Shown here: positions 15,073 through 23,440 of the stretch, in pieces | How the letters are laid out: each line of letters begins with the position of its first letter | Position numbering within the stretch: position 1 is the stretch's first letter | Position numbers and translations under genes: made by a program | NCBI GenBank assembly: GCA_944381145.1 | Contig: CALWJZ010000012.1 | Span: forward strand, 1 to 33,001 | Direction of reading: 5' to 3' | Length of the DNA stretch: 33,001 bases | DNA from: an uncultured Clostridia bacterium | Lineage (GTDB): Bacteria; Bacillota; Clostridia; Christensenellales; UBA1242 | Notes under the pieces: model-generated | Databases searched by the model: none | What the model was told of the DNA's origin: nothing | Seen by the model: only the letters and a program-made list of their open reading frames with translations

Positions 15073-16053
15073 CTATAAATACAAACTAATTGACAAAATT
15101 CCTATAATAATTGTCAATATTATATATATTGCAACAACTTTTGTTTCATGATTGTTTTGTTCAAAATGATGATGTAACGGCGACATTTTAAATATTCTTT
15201 TCCTAGTTAATTTGAAATATCCCACTTGTAAAATAACGCTTAATGTTGTTAATACGAACATAAAGCCAACAATAATTATTAATAAATAATTTTTAGTTAA
15301 AATTGTCAAACTAGCAATTAATCCCCCCAATGCAAGAGAACCAGTATCACCCATAAAAACCTTTGCAGGATAAGAATTAAAACATAGAAAACCTAAAACT
15401 GCTCCACCTACACCCATACAAGATATAATTAAATTTTGTATTTCATTTAGATATACCCCTTCAAATTGTTTTGTAAAAATGTAAATAATTACACTCATAA
15501 TAATAATTACACTGGAAGAAACTCCACTACATAAGCCGTCTAAACCATCAATTAAATTTACAGAATTTACAATAGCCAAATATACAAATACAACAAAAGG
15601 TATTATCCAATAACCTAATGAAAATGTTTGATTTGTAAAAGGAATATAACATTCGCTTCCAACCAATTCAGAATTATAAACAAAAATTGCAATGATTATT
15701 GAAATACCAAATTGACCAATTATTTTTTGATAAGGTTTCAATCCTTCATTTTGTTTGTATTTTATTTTTATATAATCATCAAGAAATCCAAGAATACCAA
15801 AAAACAAAAAACTTAGCATTGTTATTGTAGCCAAAATATTATCTTCTCTGAAAAAAATAAAATACCCAATAAAAGAAGCTAAAATAAAAATTATTCCACC
15901 CATAGTAGCAGTGCCAGATTTTGTCTTGTGTTTTTCAACATAAATCAAAATGTTTTGTCCAAACTTTAATTTATGTAACCACTTAATTATAAACGGCGCA
16001 ATTATAATAGTTATTAAAAAGCAAATTACAAAATTTAGTAAAGCAAGTTTCAT
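15073..16053 (-). CDS. mraY: Phospho-MurNAc-pentapeptide translocase MraY
   Basis: A ten-helix membrane enzyme of ~326 residues that makes lipid I from UDP-MurNAc-pentapeptide and undecaprenyl phosphate. It shows the catalytic 'FLDDYIKI', 'NSVNLIDGLDGLCSGV', 'MGDTGSLALGG' and the cytoplasmic 'MSPLHHHFE' loop, all diagnostic. I chose the ATG at 16053, which follows a GAGGA ribosome site. The TTG at 16065 contains that site and is not a start. With this choice it begins one base after murE ends. In most dcw clusters murF lies between murE and mraY; here it is absent. Confidence 0.95.
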   Translation of the reverse strand: MKLALLNFVICFLITIIIAPFIIKWLHKLKFGQNILIYVEKHKTKSGTATMGGIIFILASFIGYFIFFREDNILATITMLSFLFFGILGFLDDYIKIKYKQNEGLKPYQKIIGQFGISIIIAIFVYNSELVGSECYIPFTNQTFSLGYWIIPFVVFVYLAIVNSVNLIDGLDGLCSGVSSSVIIIMSVIIYIFTKQFEGVYLNEIQNLIISCMGVGGAVLGFLCFNSYPAKVFMGDTGSLALGGLIASLTILTKNYLLIIIVGFMFVLTTLSVILQVGYFKLTRKRIFKMSPLHHHFEQNNHETKVVAIYIILTIIIGILSISLYL

Positions 16054-16054
16054 A

Positions 16055-17497
16055 TTATTCCTCAAATAACAATTTATTTACAGTTTCGATATCACTGTAT
16101 TTAATCCTAGTATTTTCAATCATTTGAAAATTTTCAGCTCCTTTTCCTAAAATACAGAGAATATCATCTTCTTTGCATAATTCTAACCCTTTTTTTATAG
16201 CCTCTACTCTATCTTCAATTTTAAATATTTTTGCATCTACAATTCCTTGACAAATGTCTTCAGCAATTTTTTCAAAACATGTTGTTCCTCTATTGTCTGT
16301 AGTTATAATAATTATATTTGAATACTTATCAGCAATTCTTCCCATTTCAACTCGTTTTTCAAAATTACTATATCCAACACAACCAAAAATCAAAATAATT
16401 TCCCCTCTTACAAAAGTTTTAACTAACGAAAGTGTTTTTTCAAAACTATCTGGAGTATGAGCAAAATCAACTAAAACTTTTTTATTTTTATTTTCAAATA
16501 AATTAAATCTACCTTCAATACAATTTAAATTATCTATTGTATTTTTTATTTTTGCAATGTCTATACCCAACATTTTTGCAACAGTCATACCAGCAATCAA
16601 ATTATATACATTAAATTGACCAACTAATTTGGAATTTATATTGACAACATCATCAATTATATTAGCAACAAATTGTGTACCATTTATGCTAGTTTTAATA
16701 TCTATTGCAAAAGAATTTGCAGGTTCATTGATAGCATAACTAACACATGGTACTTTTGTTTTGTAAGCAATTTCCATTCCAAAAAAATCATCTACATTAA
16801 CCACACATTCTTTCATATTACTTGGATTAAAATAATCCATTTTACATCTAGCATATTTTTCCATGCTTCCAAAAAAATCTAAATGTTCCTCAGATATATT
16901 AGTAAAGACACAAATATCCAAATATATACCATACAATTTTTTATAAAAAATCGCCTGTGCACTTATTTCCATAACAACAGTTTTTACACCAAGCATAATC
17001 ATTTGATAAAATATATAGTGTAGTTCCAATGGGTCTGGAGTTGTAAAGTTATTATTTAATTTTATATCACCTATATATATACCGTTTGTACCAATAATAC
17101 CTATATTTTTGTCATTTACTTTTAATAAATTGGCAATAATTATTGATGTTGTGGTTTTTCCTGCAGTTCCAACAATACCAACAATCTTCATTTTATCGCA
17201 ACATTTGTTATAAAAGTTTTTGGCAATTATACTCATAGCAATTCTAACATCTTTTACTTTTATTACTGTAATTTGAGCCCCAACATTTATATCCTCTTCA
17301 GTAATCAAACATTTTGCGCCAGACAAAATGGCTTGCTCAATAAAAACATTACCATCAAAATTATTTCCTTTTATACAAACAAAAATACTATTTTTTTCAA
17401 CATCTGTCGAAATATGAGTTATAGATTTTATGTTGTAATTTTTGAAATTTTGAATTTTTAATACTTCCAAATCTTTTAAAATTTTTTTTAATCTCAA
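16055..17497 (-). CDS. murE: MurE-type Mur ligase lacking the usual DAP motif
   Basis: A ~480-residue Mur ligase that adds the third stem-peptide residue to UDP-MurNAc-L-Ala-D-Glu. The ATP loop is 'GTAGKTTT' (usually GTNGKTTT), followed by 'TTPDPLELH', 'MEISAQAI', 'NISEEHLDFFGSMEKYARCK', 'VDFAHTPDSFEKTL' and 'ILGKGAE'. The substrate-specificity motif, DNPR in enzymes that add meso-diaminopimelate, is replaced by 'DNRGTTCFE'. The arginine that contacts DAP is therefore not in its usual place. I chose the TTG at 17497, eight bases after AGGAAGG. The ATG at 17515 overlaps that site and has no ribosome site of its own. MurE is followed directly by mraY. Confidence 0.9.
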   Translation of the reverse strand: MRLKKILKDLEVLKIQNFKNYNIKSITHISTDVEKNSIFVCIKGNNFDGNVFIEQAILSGAKCLITEEDINVGAQITVIKVKDVRIAMSIIAKNFYNKCCDKMKIVGIVGTAGKTTTSIIIANLLKVNDKNIGIIGTNGIYIGDIKLNNNFTTPDPLELHYIFYQMIMLGVKTVVMEISAQAIFYKKLYGIYLDICVFTNISEEHLDFFGSMEKYARCKMDYFNPSNMKECVVNVDDFFGMEIAYKTKVPCVSYAINEPANSFAIDIKTSINGTQFVANIIDDVVNINSKLVGQFNVYNLIAGMTVAKMLGIDIAKIKNTIDNLNCIEGRFNLFENKNKKVLVDFAHTPDSFEKTLSLVKTFVRGEIILIFGCVGYSNFEKRVEMGRIADKYSNIIIITTDNRGTTCFEKIAEDICQGIVDAKIFKIEDRVEAIKKGLELCKEDDILCILGKGAENFQMIENTRIKYSDIETVNKLLFEE

Positions 17498-17744
17498 AAT
17501 AAATACCTTCCTCATCTAAAACTTTTTTCTTAAGCTCACTCAAAATTTTTTTTGTAGTTTAAATGTAATTATTAATATTTATTATTTTCGTATAATTTTA
17601 TTAATTTATATTTATAATTATTCTATAAAATTTAAAAATAAAAATAACCCTATTGACATTTTTTGACAATTCAAAAGTTGATATGATTGACAATTTTATA
17701 CATAAATATTAACTATTTGATTATATTATTTTTTATATTACATA
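17498..17744. other. AT-rich gap upstream of murE with three TTGACA/TGTCAA sites
   Basis: There is no gene. Read on the minus strand, TGTCAA hexamers lie at 17653-17658, 17663-17668 and 17687-17692, 10 and 24 bases apart. They resemble imperfect Spo0A boxes and the trio upstream of sigG. On the plus strand they read TTGACA, but no -10 box is suitably spaced and no plus-strand gene follows. murE needs a promoter here because of the terminator before it, but I could not pick one. Confidence 0.35.
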
Positions 17745-17787
17745 AAAAAAGCGTGATAGAGAATTATATTTTTTATCACGCTTTTTT
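17745..17787 (-). terminator. Terminator between ftsI/spoVD and murE
   Basis: A perfect 14-bp stem (17745-17758 with 17774-17787) whose ends are A and T runs, so it works on either strand. It separates the rsmH-ftsL-ftsI unit from murE-mraY-murD-ftsW. Confidence 0.88.
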
Positions 17788-17797
17788 TATATTTTAT

Positions 17798-19717
17798 TTA
17801 ATTTTTATTATTGGTATCTATCATTACAACACTACCTACAGAAATATTTTGATTAGGCATTGGGAATTGCGAATAAACAATTTCGTTTTCACCTTGAATT
17901 TCAACTTGCAAGTTTAATTCTTCCAATTCTCTAACAGCATTATAGATATTCATACCTACAACATTTTTCATTTGTACCAGAGTATTTACTTTCTCCAAAT
18001 CTGCTTCTAAATCTGTAGTTGGTTTATAATTTTTGTATTTAATTATATTTTCTATTATTATTTTTGCATATGGAGTTGCAGCAATACTACCATAATAACT
18101 TACTCCACCAGGCTCATCTACTACTATTAACACTACATAATCAGGGTTTGTAGCTGGGAAAGTTCCAACAAATGATGCTATATATTCTCCACTAAGTTTT
18201 CCGTTTTCATACTTTTGGCTTGTTCCAGTTTTTCCTCCTACTTGATAACCAGGTATAAATGCATAGTAACCACTATATTGTTTTATAACATCTTCCATCA
18301 TTGTTTTCATTATTTCACTTGTTTCTTCTGAAATAGTTTTATTAATTACTTCAGGATATGTTTTTGAAATTATTTGTCTAGTTGCTTCTGTGATTGATTT
18401 TACAAAATATGGTTTATATAATTTACCTCCATTAACAATACTACAAATTGCACTAATTAGTTGCAAAGGAGTTGTCGCTATCGCCTGACCAAAACCCATT
18501 CTAGCTATATCGACAACCTTTGAACTATTATAATCCATAATAATTCCAGCACTTTCACCTTGAAAATCAACACCTAAAAGACTACCTAAACCAAACTTTT
18601 CAAACATTTCATACATTTTGTCTTTGCCCAATCTCAATGCAAGGTCAACAAAAACACTATTACAACTATTACACAAACCTTCACTAAGTGTCTGATGTCC
18701 ATGTCCCGTTAATTTCCAACACTTTATTTTTTCACCATCTACTATTCTATATCCAGGATCATAAAATTCATCAGTTAAATGAGCAACTCCTTCTTCAATA
18801 GAATTTGCCATGGTTATACATTTAAAAGTTGAACCAGGCTCATAAACATCTACAATATTTATATTTTTTACGGTTTCAAGCAAATATTCTACATCATCTC
18901 TAGGCACATTGTTTAAGTCAAAATTTGGCATCGAAGCCATAGCAACAATTTCTCCATTATTAGGATTCATAACAATTGCACTGGCCTTTTTGGGCTTTTG
19001 TTCAACCATTAATAGACTAAGAGCTTCCTCGGTAAACTTTTGAATATTTATATCAATAGTTAATTCTAAATTCATACCTGGAATACTAGGCACATATGTA
19101 CTAAGAGTATCATCAATTTTAACTCCTTTTACATCGCTTTCTTCCAAAATATAACCATCTACACCACTTAAATATTTATTATAATAAGCCTCTAATCCAG
19201 CTTGACCTATATTATCAATAGTTGTAAATCCCAAAACTTGAGTTAAAGCAGAACCATATGGGTAATATCTTGTATTATTTTCACTGAAAAGAATACCTTT
19301 TAAGTTTTTGTTTCTAATTTCCAAAGCAGTATTTTTTTCTACCTGCAACTTAATCAAACTTTCACTAACATATCTATCTGTTGCACGAATATAAATTTTA
19401 TCATAATCTAAACCCAAATATGTTGACAAAACTAAAGCAACTTCAGTTGGGTTTTCAACCATACTTGGCCTTACATAGATATCATATGTAGAATAATTTG
19501 TAGCCAAAACAACACCATTGCTATCTTTTATTTCACCTCGTTCTGCATTCAAAGGCAACTCTCTTAACCATTGTTCCATAGCTTTTGATTGCAACCAAGA
19601 GCCTTTGATTAATTGCAAATATGCAAGTCTAATAATTATAATCAAAAAAACAAAAGACACTAGCATAAATACTGCTAGTAATCTTTTTGTAAGAGAAAAT
19701 ATGGAATTATTTTGCAT
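17798..19717 (-). CDS. Class B penicillin-binding protein with one PASTA domain (FtsI/SpoVD)
   Basis: A 639-residue transpeptidase that cross-links septal or spore peptidoglycan. It has a short cytoplasmic N terminus, one membrane helix at about residues 12-34, the pedestal region, and the transpeptidase domain with active-site Ser296-x-x-Lys299 ('PGSTFK'), 'SCN' ('NSCNSVF') and 'KTG' ('VGGKTGTSQK'). One PASTA domain ends the protein ('NVVGMNIYNAVRELEELNLQ...'). A single PASTA domain after the ftsL-like gene matches SpoVD, while vegetative PBP2B/PBP2x usually have two, so either role is possible. It starts 6 bp after the ftsL-like gene, and FtsW is the likely SEDS partner. Confidence 0.93.
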   Translation of the reverse strand: MQNNSIFSLTKRLLAVFMLVSFVFLIIIIRLAYLQLIKGSWLQSKAMEQWLRELPLNAERGEIKDSNGVVLATNYSTYDIYVRPSMVENPTEVALVLSTYLGLDYDKIYIRATDRYVSESLIKLQVEKNTALEIRNKNLKGILFSENNTRYYPYGSALTQVLGFTTIDNIGQAGLEAYYNKYLSGVDGYILEESDVKGVKIDDTLSTYVPSIPGMNLELTIDINIQKFTEEALSLLMVEQKPKKASAIVMNPNNGEIVAMASMPNFDLNNVPRDDVEYLLETVKNINIVDVYEPGSTFKCITMANSIEEGVAHLTDEFYDPGYRIVDGEKIKCWKLTGHGHQTLSEGLCNSCNSVFVDLALRLGKDKMYEMFEKFGLGSLLGVDFQGESAGIIMDYNSSKVVDIARMGFGQAIATTPLQLISAICSIVNGGKLYKPYFVKSITEATRQIISKTYPEVINKTISEETSEIMKTMMEDVIKQYSGYYAFIPGYQVGGKTGTSQKYENGKLSGEYIASFVGTFPATNPDYVVLIVVDEPGGVSYYGSIAATPYAKIIIENIIKYKNYKPTTDLEADLEKVNTLVQMKNVVGMNIYNAVRELEELNLQVEIQGENEIVYSQFPMPNQNISVGSVVMIDTNNKN

Positions 19718-19723
19718 TTTTAC

Positions 19724-20311
19724 CTACCCAAATATACGGCTGATAAAATTACAAAGTGCATCAAACCAATTAGTTTGTCCTTGCAAATCAGTAACCTCCA
19801 CTTTGTCAGGAACATTTACAGCCACAACGTTGGAAGAAGTTATATCAGAATACCCTAAATCTTTCAATTCGTTTTGGATATTTTCAGTATTAGTTAATTC
19901 TTCATATAAACCTTGAGATTGAACTAAATCATATTCACATGAAGCAACTTCTTCTTGCAAATAACTTATGTTATTTGTCATTCCATTTATGACAAAAATG
20001 TTATAAATACACAAAAAACCTATAAGCAAGGTAACAATCAAAATTGTTGACATTGCCAAAACAACTCGAAAAGGAACTTTTTGAGAGACTGCATTAGTTT
20101 TTACTTGAGTTAATTCACTAATTTTGTCTTGGTCTAGAGTAATTTTATCGAATTCATCATATAATTCTTGTAATTTTTCGTTTGTCGAGTATGTCTTGTC
20201 AAACTTTTCAACCTGTTCGTCAATAACAGACTTTTGGTTAAAATCTTCAGTCAAAACCTCGTTGGCAACATTCTCACTATTATTAAACGATACTTTGCCA
20301 TATGCACTCAT
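19724..20311 (-). CDS. ftsL: FtsL-like division protein
   Basis: A 195-residue bitopic protein lying between rsmH and the class B PBP, the usual place of ftsL. It has a ~85-residue acidic, poorly conserved cytoplasmic N terminus, one membrane helix ('VVLAMSTILIVTLLIGFLCIY'), then a short coiled coil ('NNISYLQEEVASCEYDLVQSQ'). Its C-terminal region contains 'LGYSDITSSNVVAVNVP', similar to the end of FtsL/DivIC proteins, and the final 'NWFDALCNFISRIFG' is amphipathic. The cytoplasmic part is longer than in most FtsL proteins. A good AAGGAGG ribosome site precedes the ATG. The family is inferred mainly from topology and location. Confidence 0.75.
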   Translation of the reverse strand: MSAYGKVSFNNSENVANEVLTEDFNQKSVIDEQVEKFDKTYSTNEKLQELYDEFDKITLDQDKISELTQVKTNAVSQKVPFRVVLAMSTILIVTLLIGFLCIYNIFVINGMTNNISYLQEEVASCEYDLVQSQGLYEELTNTENIQNELKDLGYSDITSSNVVAVNVPDKVEVTDLQGQTNWFDALCNFISRIFG

Positions 20312-20330
20312 ACTCTATACCTCCTTAAAT

Positions 20331-21278
20331 TTAAATTTTTTGAATTATTCTTAATTTTGCACTACTACTTCTCGTATTTTCATCAAGTTCTTTTTTTGTT
20401 GGTTCAATTGGCTTTTTATTTACCAAAATCACATCTGCTTTGTGATTACAAACACAAAATGGTATTGTTTTATCACAAATACAATTTGATGAACGTTCTT
20501 TAAAAACATTTTTTACAATTCTATCTTCTAATGAATGAAATGTAATGATTGCCAATCTTCCCTGTGGATTTAATATATCAATCATTTCATTTATTGCTTT
20601 ATCCAATCCCTCTAATTCACCATTAACTTCTATCCTTATAGCTTGAAAAGTTTTTTTTGCAACATTACCTCTCCCCCAAAATTTTTTGGGTATAGCACTT
20701 TCTACAAGCTTAACTAATTCACCAGTTGTTTCTATTTTTTTTAATTTTCTTGCTTCAATAATTTTGGTTACTATTGATTTTGCAAAACTTTCTTCCCCAT
20801 AATTATAAAGTATTCTAATTAAATCTTCTTTAGAATAAGTATTAACCACATCTAAGGCTGTTAAACTAGAATTTTTATCCATTCGCATGTCCAAAATACT
20901 ATCAAATCGATAAGAAAACCCTCTTTCGGGAGTGTCTATTTGATAACTACTTACCCCTAAATCTAGCAAAATACCATCAACACCTTTTACTCCTAAGTCA
21001 GAAAGAACTTTTTTCATATTTTTAAAGTCATCTTTAATAAAAACAACTTTATCTCCAAATTTTTTTAATCTGTTTTTGGTAGCAGACAAAGCATCATCAT
21101 CTTTATCAAAAGCAATCAATTTTCCAGTAGTAAGTCTAGATAAAATTTCAATACTATGCCCTCCACCACCCAAAGTTCCATCAATATACAAACCTGTAGG
21201 ATTAATATTAAGCGCTTGAAGACATTCATTAAGCAATACAGGAGTGTGTTTAAAATTATTTTCAAATGTTGTTTCCAT
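20331..21278 (-). CDS. rsmH: 16S rRNA (cytosine1402-N4)-methyltransferase RsmH
   Basis: A 315-residue SAM-dependent methyltransferase (formerly MraW) that modifies C1402 in the ribosomal P site. It has 'HTPVLLNECLQAL', the SAM loop 'DGTLGGGGHS', 'AFDKDDDAL', 'LDLGVSSYQIDTPERGFSY', 'RMD' and 'ITFHSLEDRIVK', all standard. Length is normal. It leads the dcw cluster, but mraZ, the usual first gene, is not upstream. It is followed 19 bp later by the ftsL-like gene. GGAG lies nine bases before the ATG. Confidence 0.96.
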   Translation of the reverse strand: METTFENNFKHTPVLLNECLQALNINPTGLYIDGTLGGGGHSIEILSRLTTGKLIAFDKDDDALSATKNRLKKFGDKVVFIKDDFKNMKKVLSDLGVKGVDGILLDLGVSSYQIDTPERGFSYRFDSILDMRMDKNSSLTALDVVNTYSKEDLIRILYNYGEESFAKSIVTKIIEARKLKKIETTGELVKLVESAIPKKFWGRGNVAKKTFQAIRIEVNGELEGLDKAINEMIDILNPQGRLAIITFHSLEDRIVKNVFKERSSNCICDKTIPFCVCNHKADVILVNKKPIEPTKKELDENTRSSSAKLRIIQKI

Positions 21279-21732
21279 TAATCTTCACTCCACTAAACAA
21301 ACTTTGTTTATCCATATATTAACACACTCATAATTTCTATGCATAAACAATCATTTTTTCAAAAGAGTATTCATCTAAAAAAACATTTAAGTAAAAACAA
21401 TTAAACTCTTTTCGTTTATAATTATACAACACATATTTATATTTTCAAAATAAAATACAAAGGTTTTTATTAAATATAACCACAATATTGCATAAATAAT
21501 CACAAGTTATCCACAATTGTGCAAAACTTTTAAAAACAAAATAATATACTATTTTTCGCTTAATTTTTATATTTTTTAACTTTTTATGAAACAAATGTTT
21601 GATAAAACTATTAATATTTATGCACAATTATAATTTTATAACTAAAATTTTCAAGTGAATAAATTTTATAAAAATTCATATTAAAAATTTTTTTAATCAA
21701 TAAAAAAAAGAATATCATATGAATAAATACAC
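21279..21732. other. Long AT-rich gap upstream of rsmH with DnaA-box-like sites
   Basis: I see no supportable gene; the only frame of size (21445-21627, minus) has random-looking composition and no ribosome site. The region holds TTATCCACA (21507-21515, a perfect DnaA box), TTATGCACA (21618-21626, fits TTATNCACA) and the near-match TTATCCATA (21308-21316), all in plus-strand orientation. The promoter of rsmH should also lie here, but no convincing -35/-10 pair stands out. Confidence 0.45.
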
Positions 21733-21740
21733 AAAAAAAA

Positions 21741-21766
21741 TTGCATAGTTCAAATAGGCTATGCAA
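21741..21766 (-). terminator. Terminator after the metallophosphoesterase gene
   Basis: An 8-bp stem (21741-21748 with 21759-21766) with a 10-base loop, followed on the minus strand by eight T. It lies just past the stop codon. Confidence 0.8.
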
Positions 21767-21770
21767 AATA

Positions 21771-22475
21771 TCAATTTATATCTAAAATTTCAATTAAATT
21801 ATTTTCTAATAAATCGCAAGACGTCAAGTAATACTCTATTCCATCATGCACAAATTTCATTTTTTGTCTTTTATCATAACTATGTAAATGTCCATAAACA
21901 ACTTTGTTTACATTATATTTTTTGAACAAATCTATCATTTCATTATTTTCCATTTTGTAATTAAATGGTGGATAATGAGTAATAACAATTGCTATATCAC
22001 CATCATTTCTCAACATGCTCATATTCTTTAGAGAAAGCTCCATACGGATAATTTCTCTCTTATAAATTTTTTCATCTTGTTGTGATTTAAATCCATTATC
22101 TGCAGGAATCCAGCCTCTTGAACCACATATTATAACGTTCCCAAATTTGTAAGCATTATTTTGTATTGCATAAGTATTATTTTTCAAATAATTTCTTAAT
22201 TCTGTTATAGAATGCCACCAGTAATCATGGTTTCCTTTGAGTAGAACTTTTATTCCATTAAAATTTGAGATATAATCCAAATCAGCTTTTGCATCTTCAA
22301 ATTTCATAGCCCAAGAAATATCTCCTGGAATCAACACAATATCATTTTCACCAACTTTTTTCTTCCAATCTTGCTCTATGTCAGTCAAATAATTATCCCA
22401 AACTGGTCCAAATATATCCATTGGTTTGGAATTATTTATACTTAAATGTAAATCACTTATTGCAAATACTTTCAT
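21771..22475 (-). CDS. Calcineurin-like metallophosphoesterase
   Basis: A 234-residue cytoplasmic phosphoesterase with all metal-binding motifs: 'ISDLHLS' (D-x-H), 'IPGDISWAMK' (GD), 'LLKGNHDYWW' (GNHD), 'VITHYPPF' and the final 'VYGHLHSY' (GHxH). The wording around them ('DIFGPVWDNY', 'GNHDYWW') matches the small family of predicted phosphohydrolases classed as COG1768, whose substrate is not known. I chose the ATG at 22475, which has an AGGAG ribosome site five bases away; the frame extends 6 codons upstream without one. It stands alone between terminators and has no clear tie to the dcw genes. Confidence 0.88.
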   Translation of the reverse strand: MKVFAISDLHLSINNSKPMDIFGPVWDNYLTDIEQDWKKKVGENDIVLIPGDISWAMKFEDAKADLDYISNFNGIKVLLKGNHDYWWHSITELRNYLKNNTYAIQNNAYKFGNVIICGSRGWIPADNGFKSQQDEKIYKREIIRMELSLKNMSMLRNDGDIAIVITHYPPFNYKMENNEMIDLFKKYNVNKVVYGHLHSYDKRQKMKFVHDGIEYYLTSCDLLENNLIEILDIN

Positions 22476-22533
22476 ACTTACTCCTAGAAGCATTATAACA
22501 AAATAATATTAAATTAACAAACTAATAAAGTAT

Positions 22534-22561
22534 AAAAAGATGCGCATTAGCACATCTTTTT
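22534..22561 (-). terminator. Terminator after the Cys-rich protein gene
   Basis: A 9-bp stem (22534-22542 with 22553-22561) with a G/C-containing loop and T-rich end on the minus strand, 8 bp past the stop codon. Confidence 0.75.
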
Positions 22562-22569
22562 ATGTTTTA

Positions 22570-23241
22570 TTAATTTAAATTACATTGTGTAGGTGGCGCA
22601 ACAGCTTGTTGTGCAGGATACAAAGGCAAATCAAAATATCCACTACAAACATCTTGCGTAAAGTCCTGACAAGGTGGAATTTGACAATAACCATATGTAG
22701 GAATAAGAAGTTCTGCATCAACAACAATTCTAATAATCAATGTAATGCAAGGATCTATACCAAATGTAGAACCACTAACATATCTACCACCCGAACAAAT
22801 AGCATTAGCAAAAGCTGTAACCTGGTATGGTATAACAGATGGTTGTGGCACATATAAAACAACATCTATTGGAACTGTTATAGTACCAACTCCACTTCCT
22901 GCAGTTCCTGTACTATCTGTATAATTGACTGTTATAGGAATTGCAACACTTCCACTAACCCTTGCAAAACAAGGTTTATCATCAAACCTATCTACTACCA
23001 AATCATTAATTGTTACATTGTCAATTTGTGTAGAACAACTTACAAAAGTAAGTGGAGTTGTTGGACTTGCTGGAGTCTGATCGGTCAAAGTAACTTGTGC
23101 ATTATCCAATTGAATCTGTTTCATACAAGCATCAAATACTTTTGTTGTTTGAATACAAGCTTTTTCACATAAACCTTGTAAAGGATTTCCAGTTATTGGA
23201 CCTGGATTACAACCTTGTCTATTTCCGGAAAAAAACGACAT
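22570..23241 (-). CDS. Cys-rich protein, candidate spore coat/surface protein
   Basis: A 223-residue protein with 12 cysteines and no signal peptide or membrane helix. It begins 'MSFFSGNRQGCNPGPITGNPLQGLCEKACIQ', followed by 'KVFDACMKQ' and a beta-rich middle part high in Thr, Val, Ser and Pro. The C-terminal part holds 'YCQIPPCQDF' and 'CSGYF'. The N-terminal block recalls conserved hypothetical proteins of Clostridia, none of which I can tie to an experimental function. The ATG at 23241 has a full AAGGAGG ribosome site. Upstream is a sigma-E-type promoter, which would place expression in the mother cell, fitting a spore coat or exosporium component. Cys richness without export is common for coat proteins. 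The role is inferred from promoter and composition. Confidence 0.6.
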   Translation of the reverse strand: MSFFSGNRQGCNPGPITGNPLQGLCEKACIQTTKVFDACMKQIQLDNAQVTLTDQTPASPTTPLTFVSCSTQIDNVTINDLVVDRFDDKPCFARVSGSVAIPITVNYTDSTGTAGSGVGTITVPIDVVLYVPQPSVIPYQVTAFANAICSGGRYVSGSTFGIDPCITLIIRIVVDAELLIPTYGYCQIPPCQDFTQDVCSGYFDLPLYPAQQAVAPPTQCNLN

Positions 23242-23258
23242 AATATACCTCCTTAAAA

Positions 23259-23288
23259 ATTGTATGGTACAATATATGAAAAATATCA
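23259..23288 (-). promoter_or_regulatory. Sigma-E-type promoter of the Cys-rich protein gene
   Basis: On the minus strand, TGATATT (23282-23288), a 15-base spacer, then CATACAAT (23259-23266). The -10 box fits the sigma-E consensus CATACANT exactly, and the -35 box and spacing are close to the family pattern. It would start transcription ~10 bases before the Shine-Dalgarno. The sigE gene is in this same window. Confidence 0.65.
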
Positions 23289-23369
23289 CAAAAATGTGAA
23301 TTTAATATTTCTATTTAATAATTATATCTATTTAAACGTATATGTAATGTATAATTAAAATGATTAAAA

Positions 23370-23423
23370 AAAATCCAAATGTTAAAATAAAATTAAAATT
23401 TTACTTTTTTACATTTAGATTTT
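23370..23423 (-). terminator. Terminator after engB
   Basis: A 13-bp stem with one mismatch (23370-23382 with 23411-23423) and a 28-base A/T loop, with a T-run following on the minus strand. It ends the tig-clpP-clpX-engB group. Confidence 0.6.
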
Positions 23424-23440
23424 ATTATAAATAACAATTA

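Noticed and set aside
17498..17515. ATG at 17515 as the murE start
   Set aside because: It has no ribosome site, and the AGGAAGG just after it fits the TTG at 17497, which also gives a typical MurE N terminus.
21445..21627. A 60-codon minus-strand frame in the gap upstream of rsmH
   Set aside because: No ribosome site, Lys/Phe/Ile-rich composition expected from AT-rich DNA, and it overlaps the DnaA-box-like sites.
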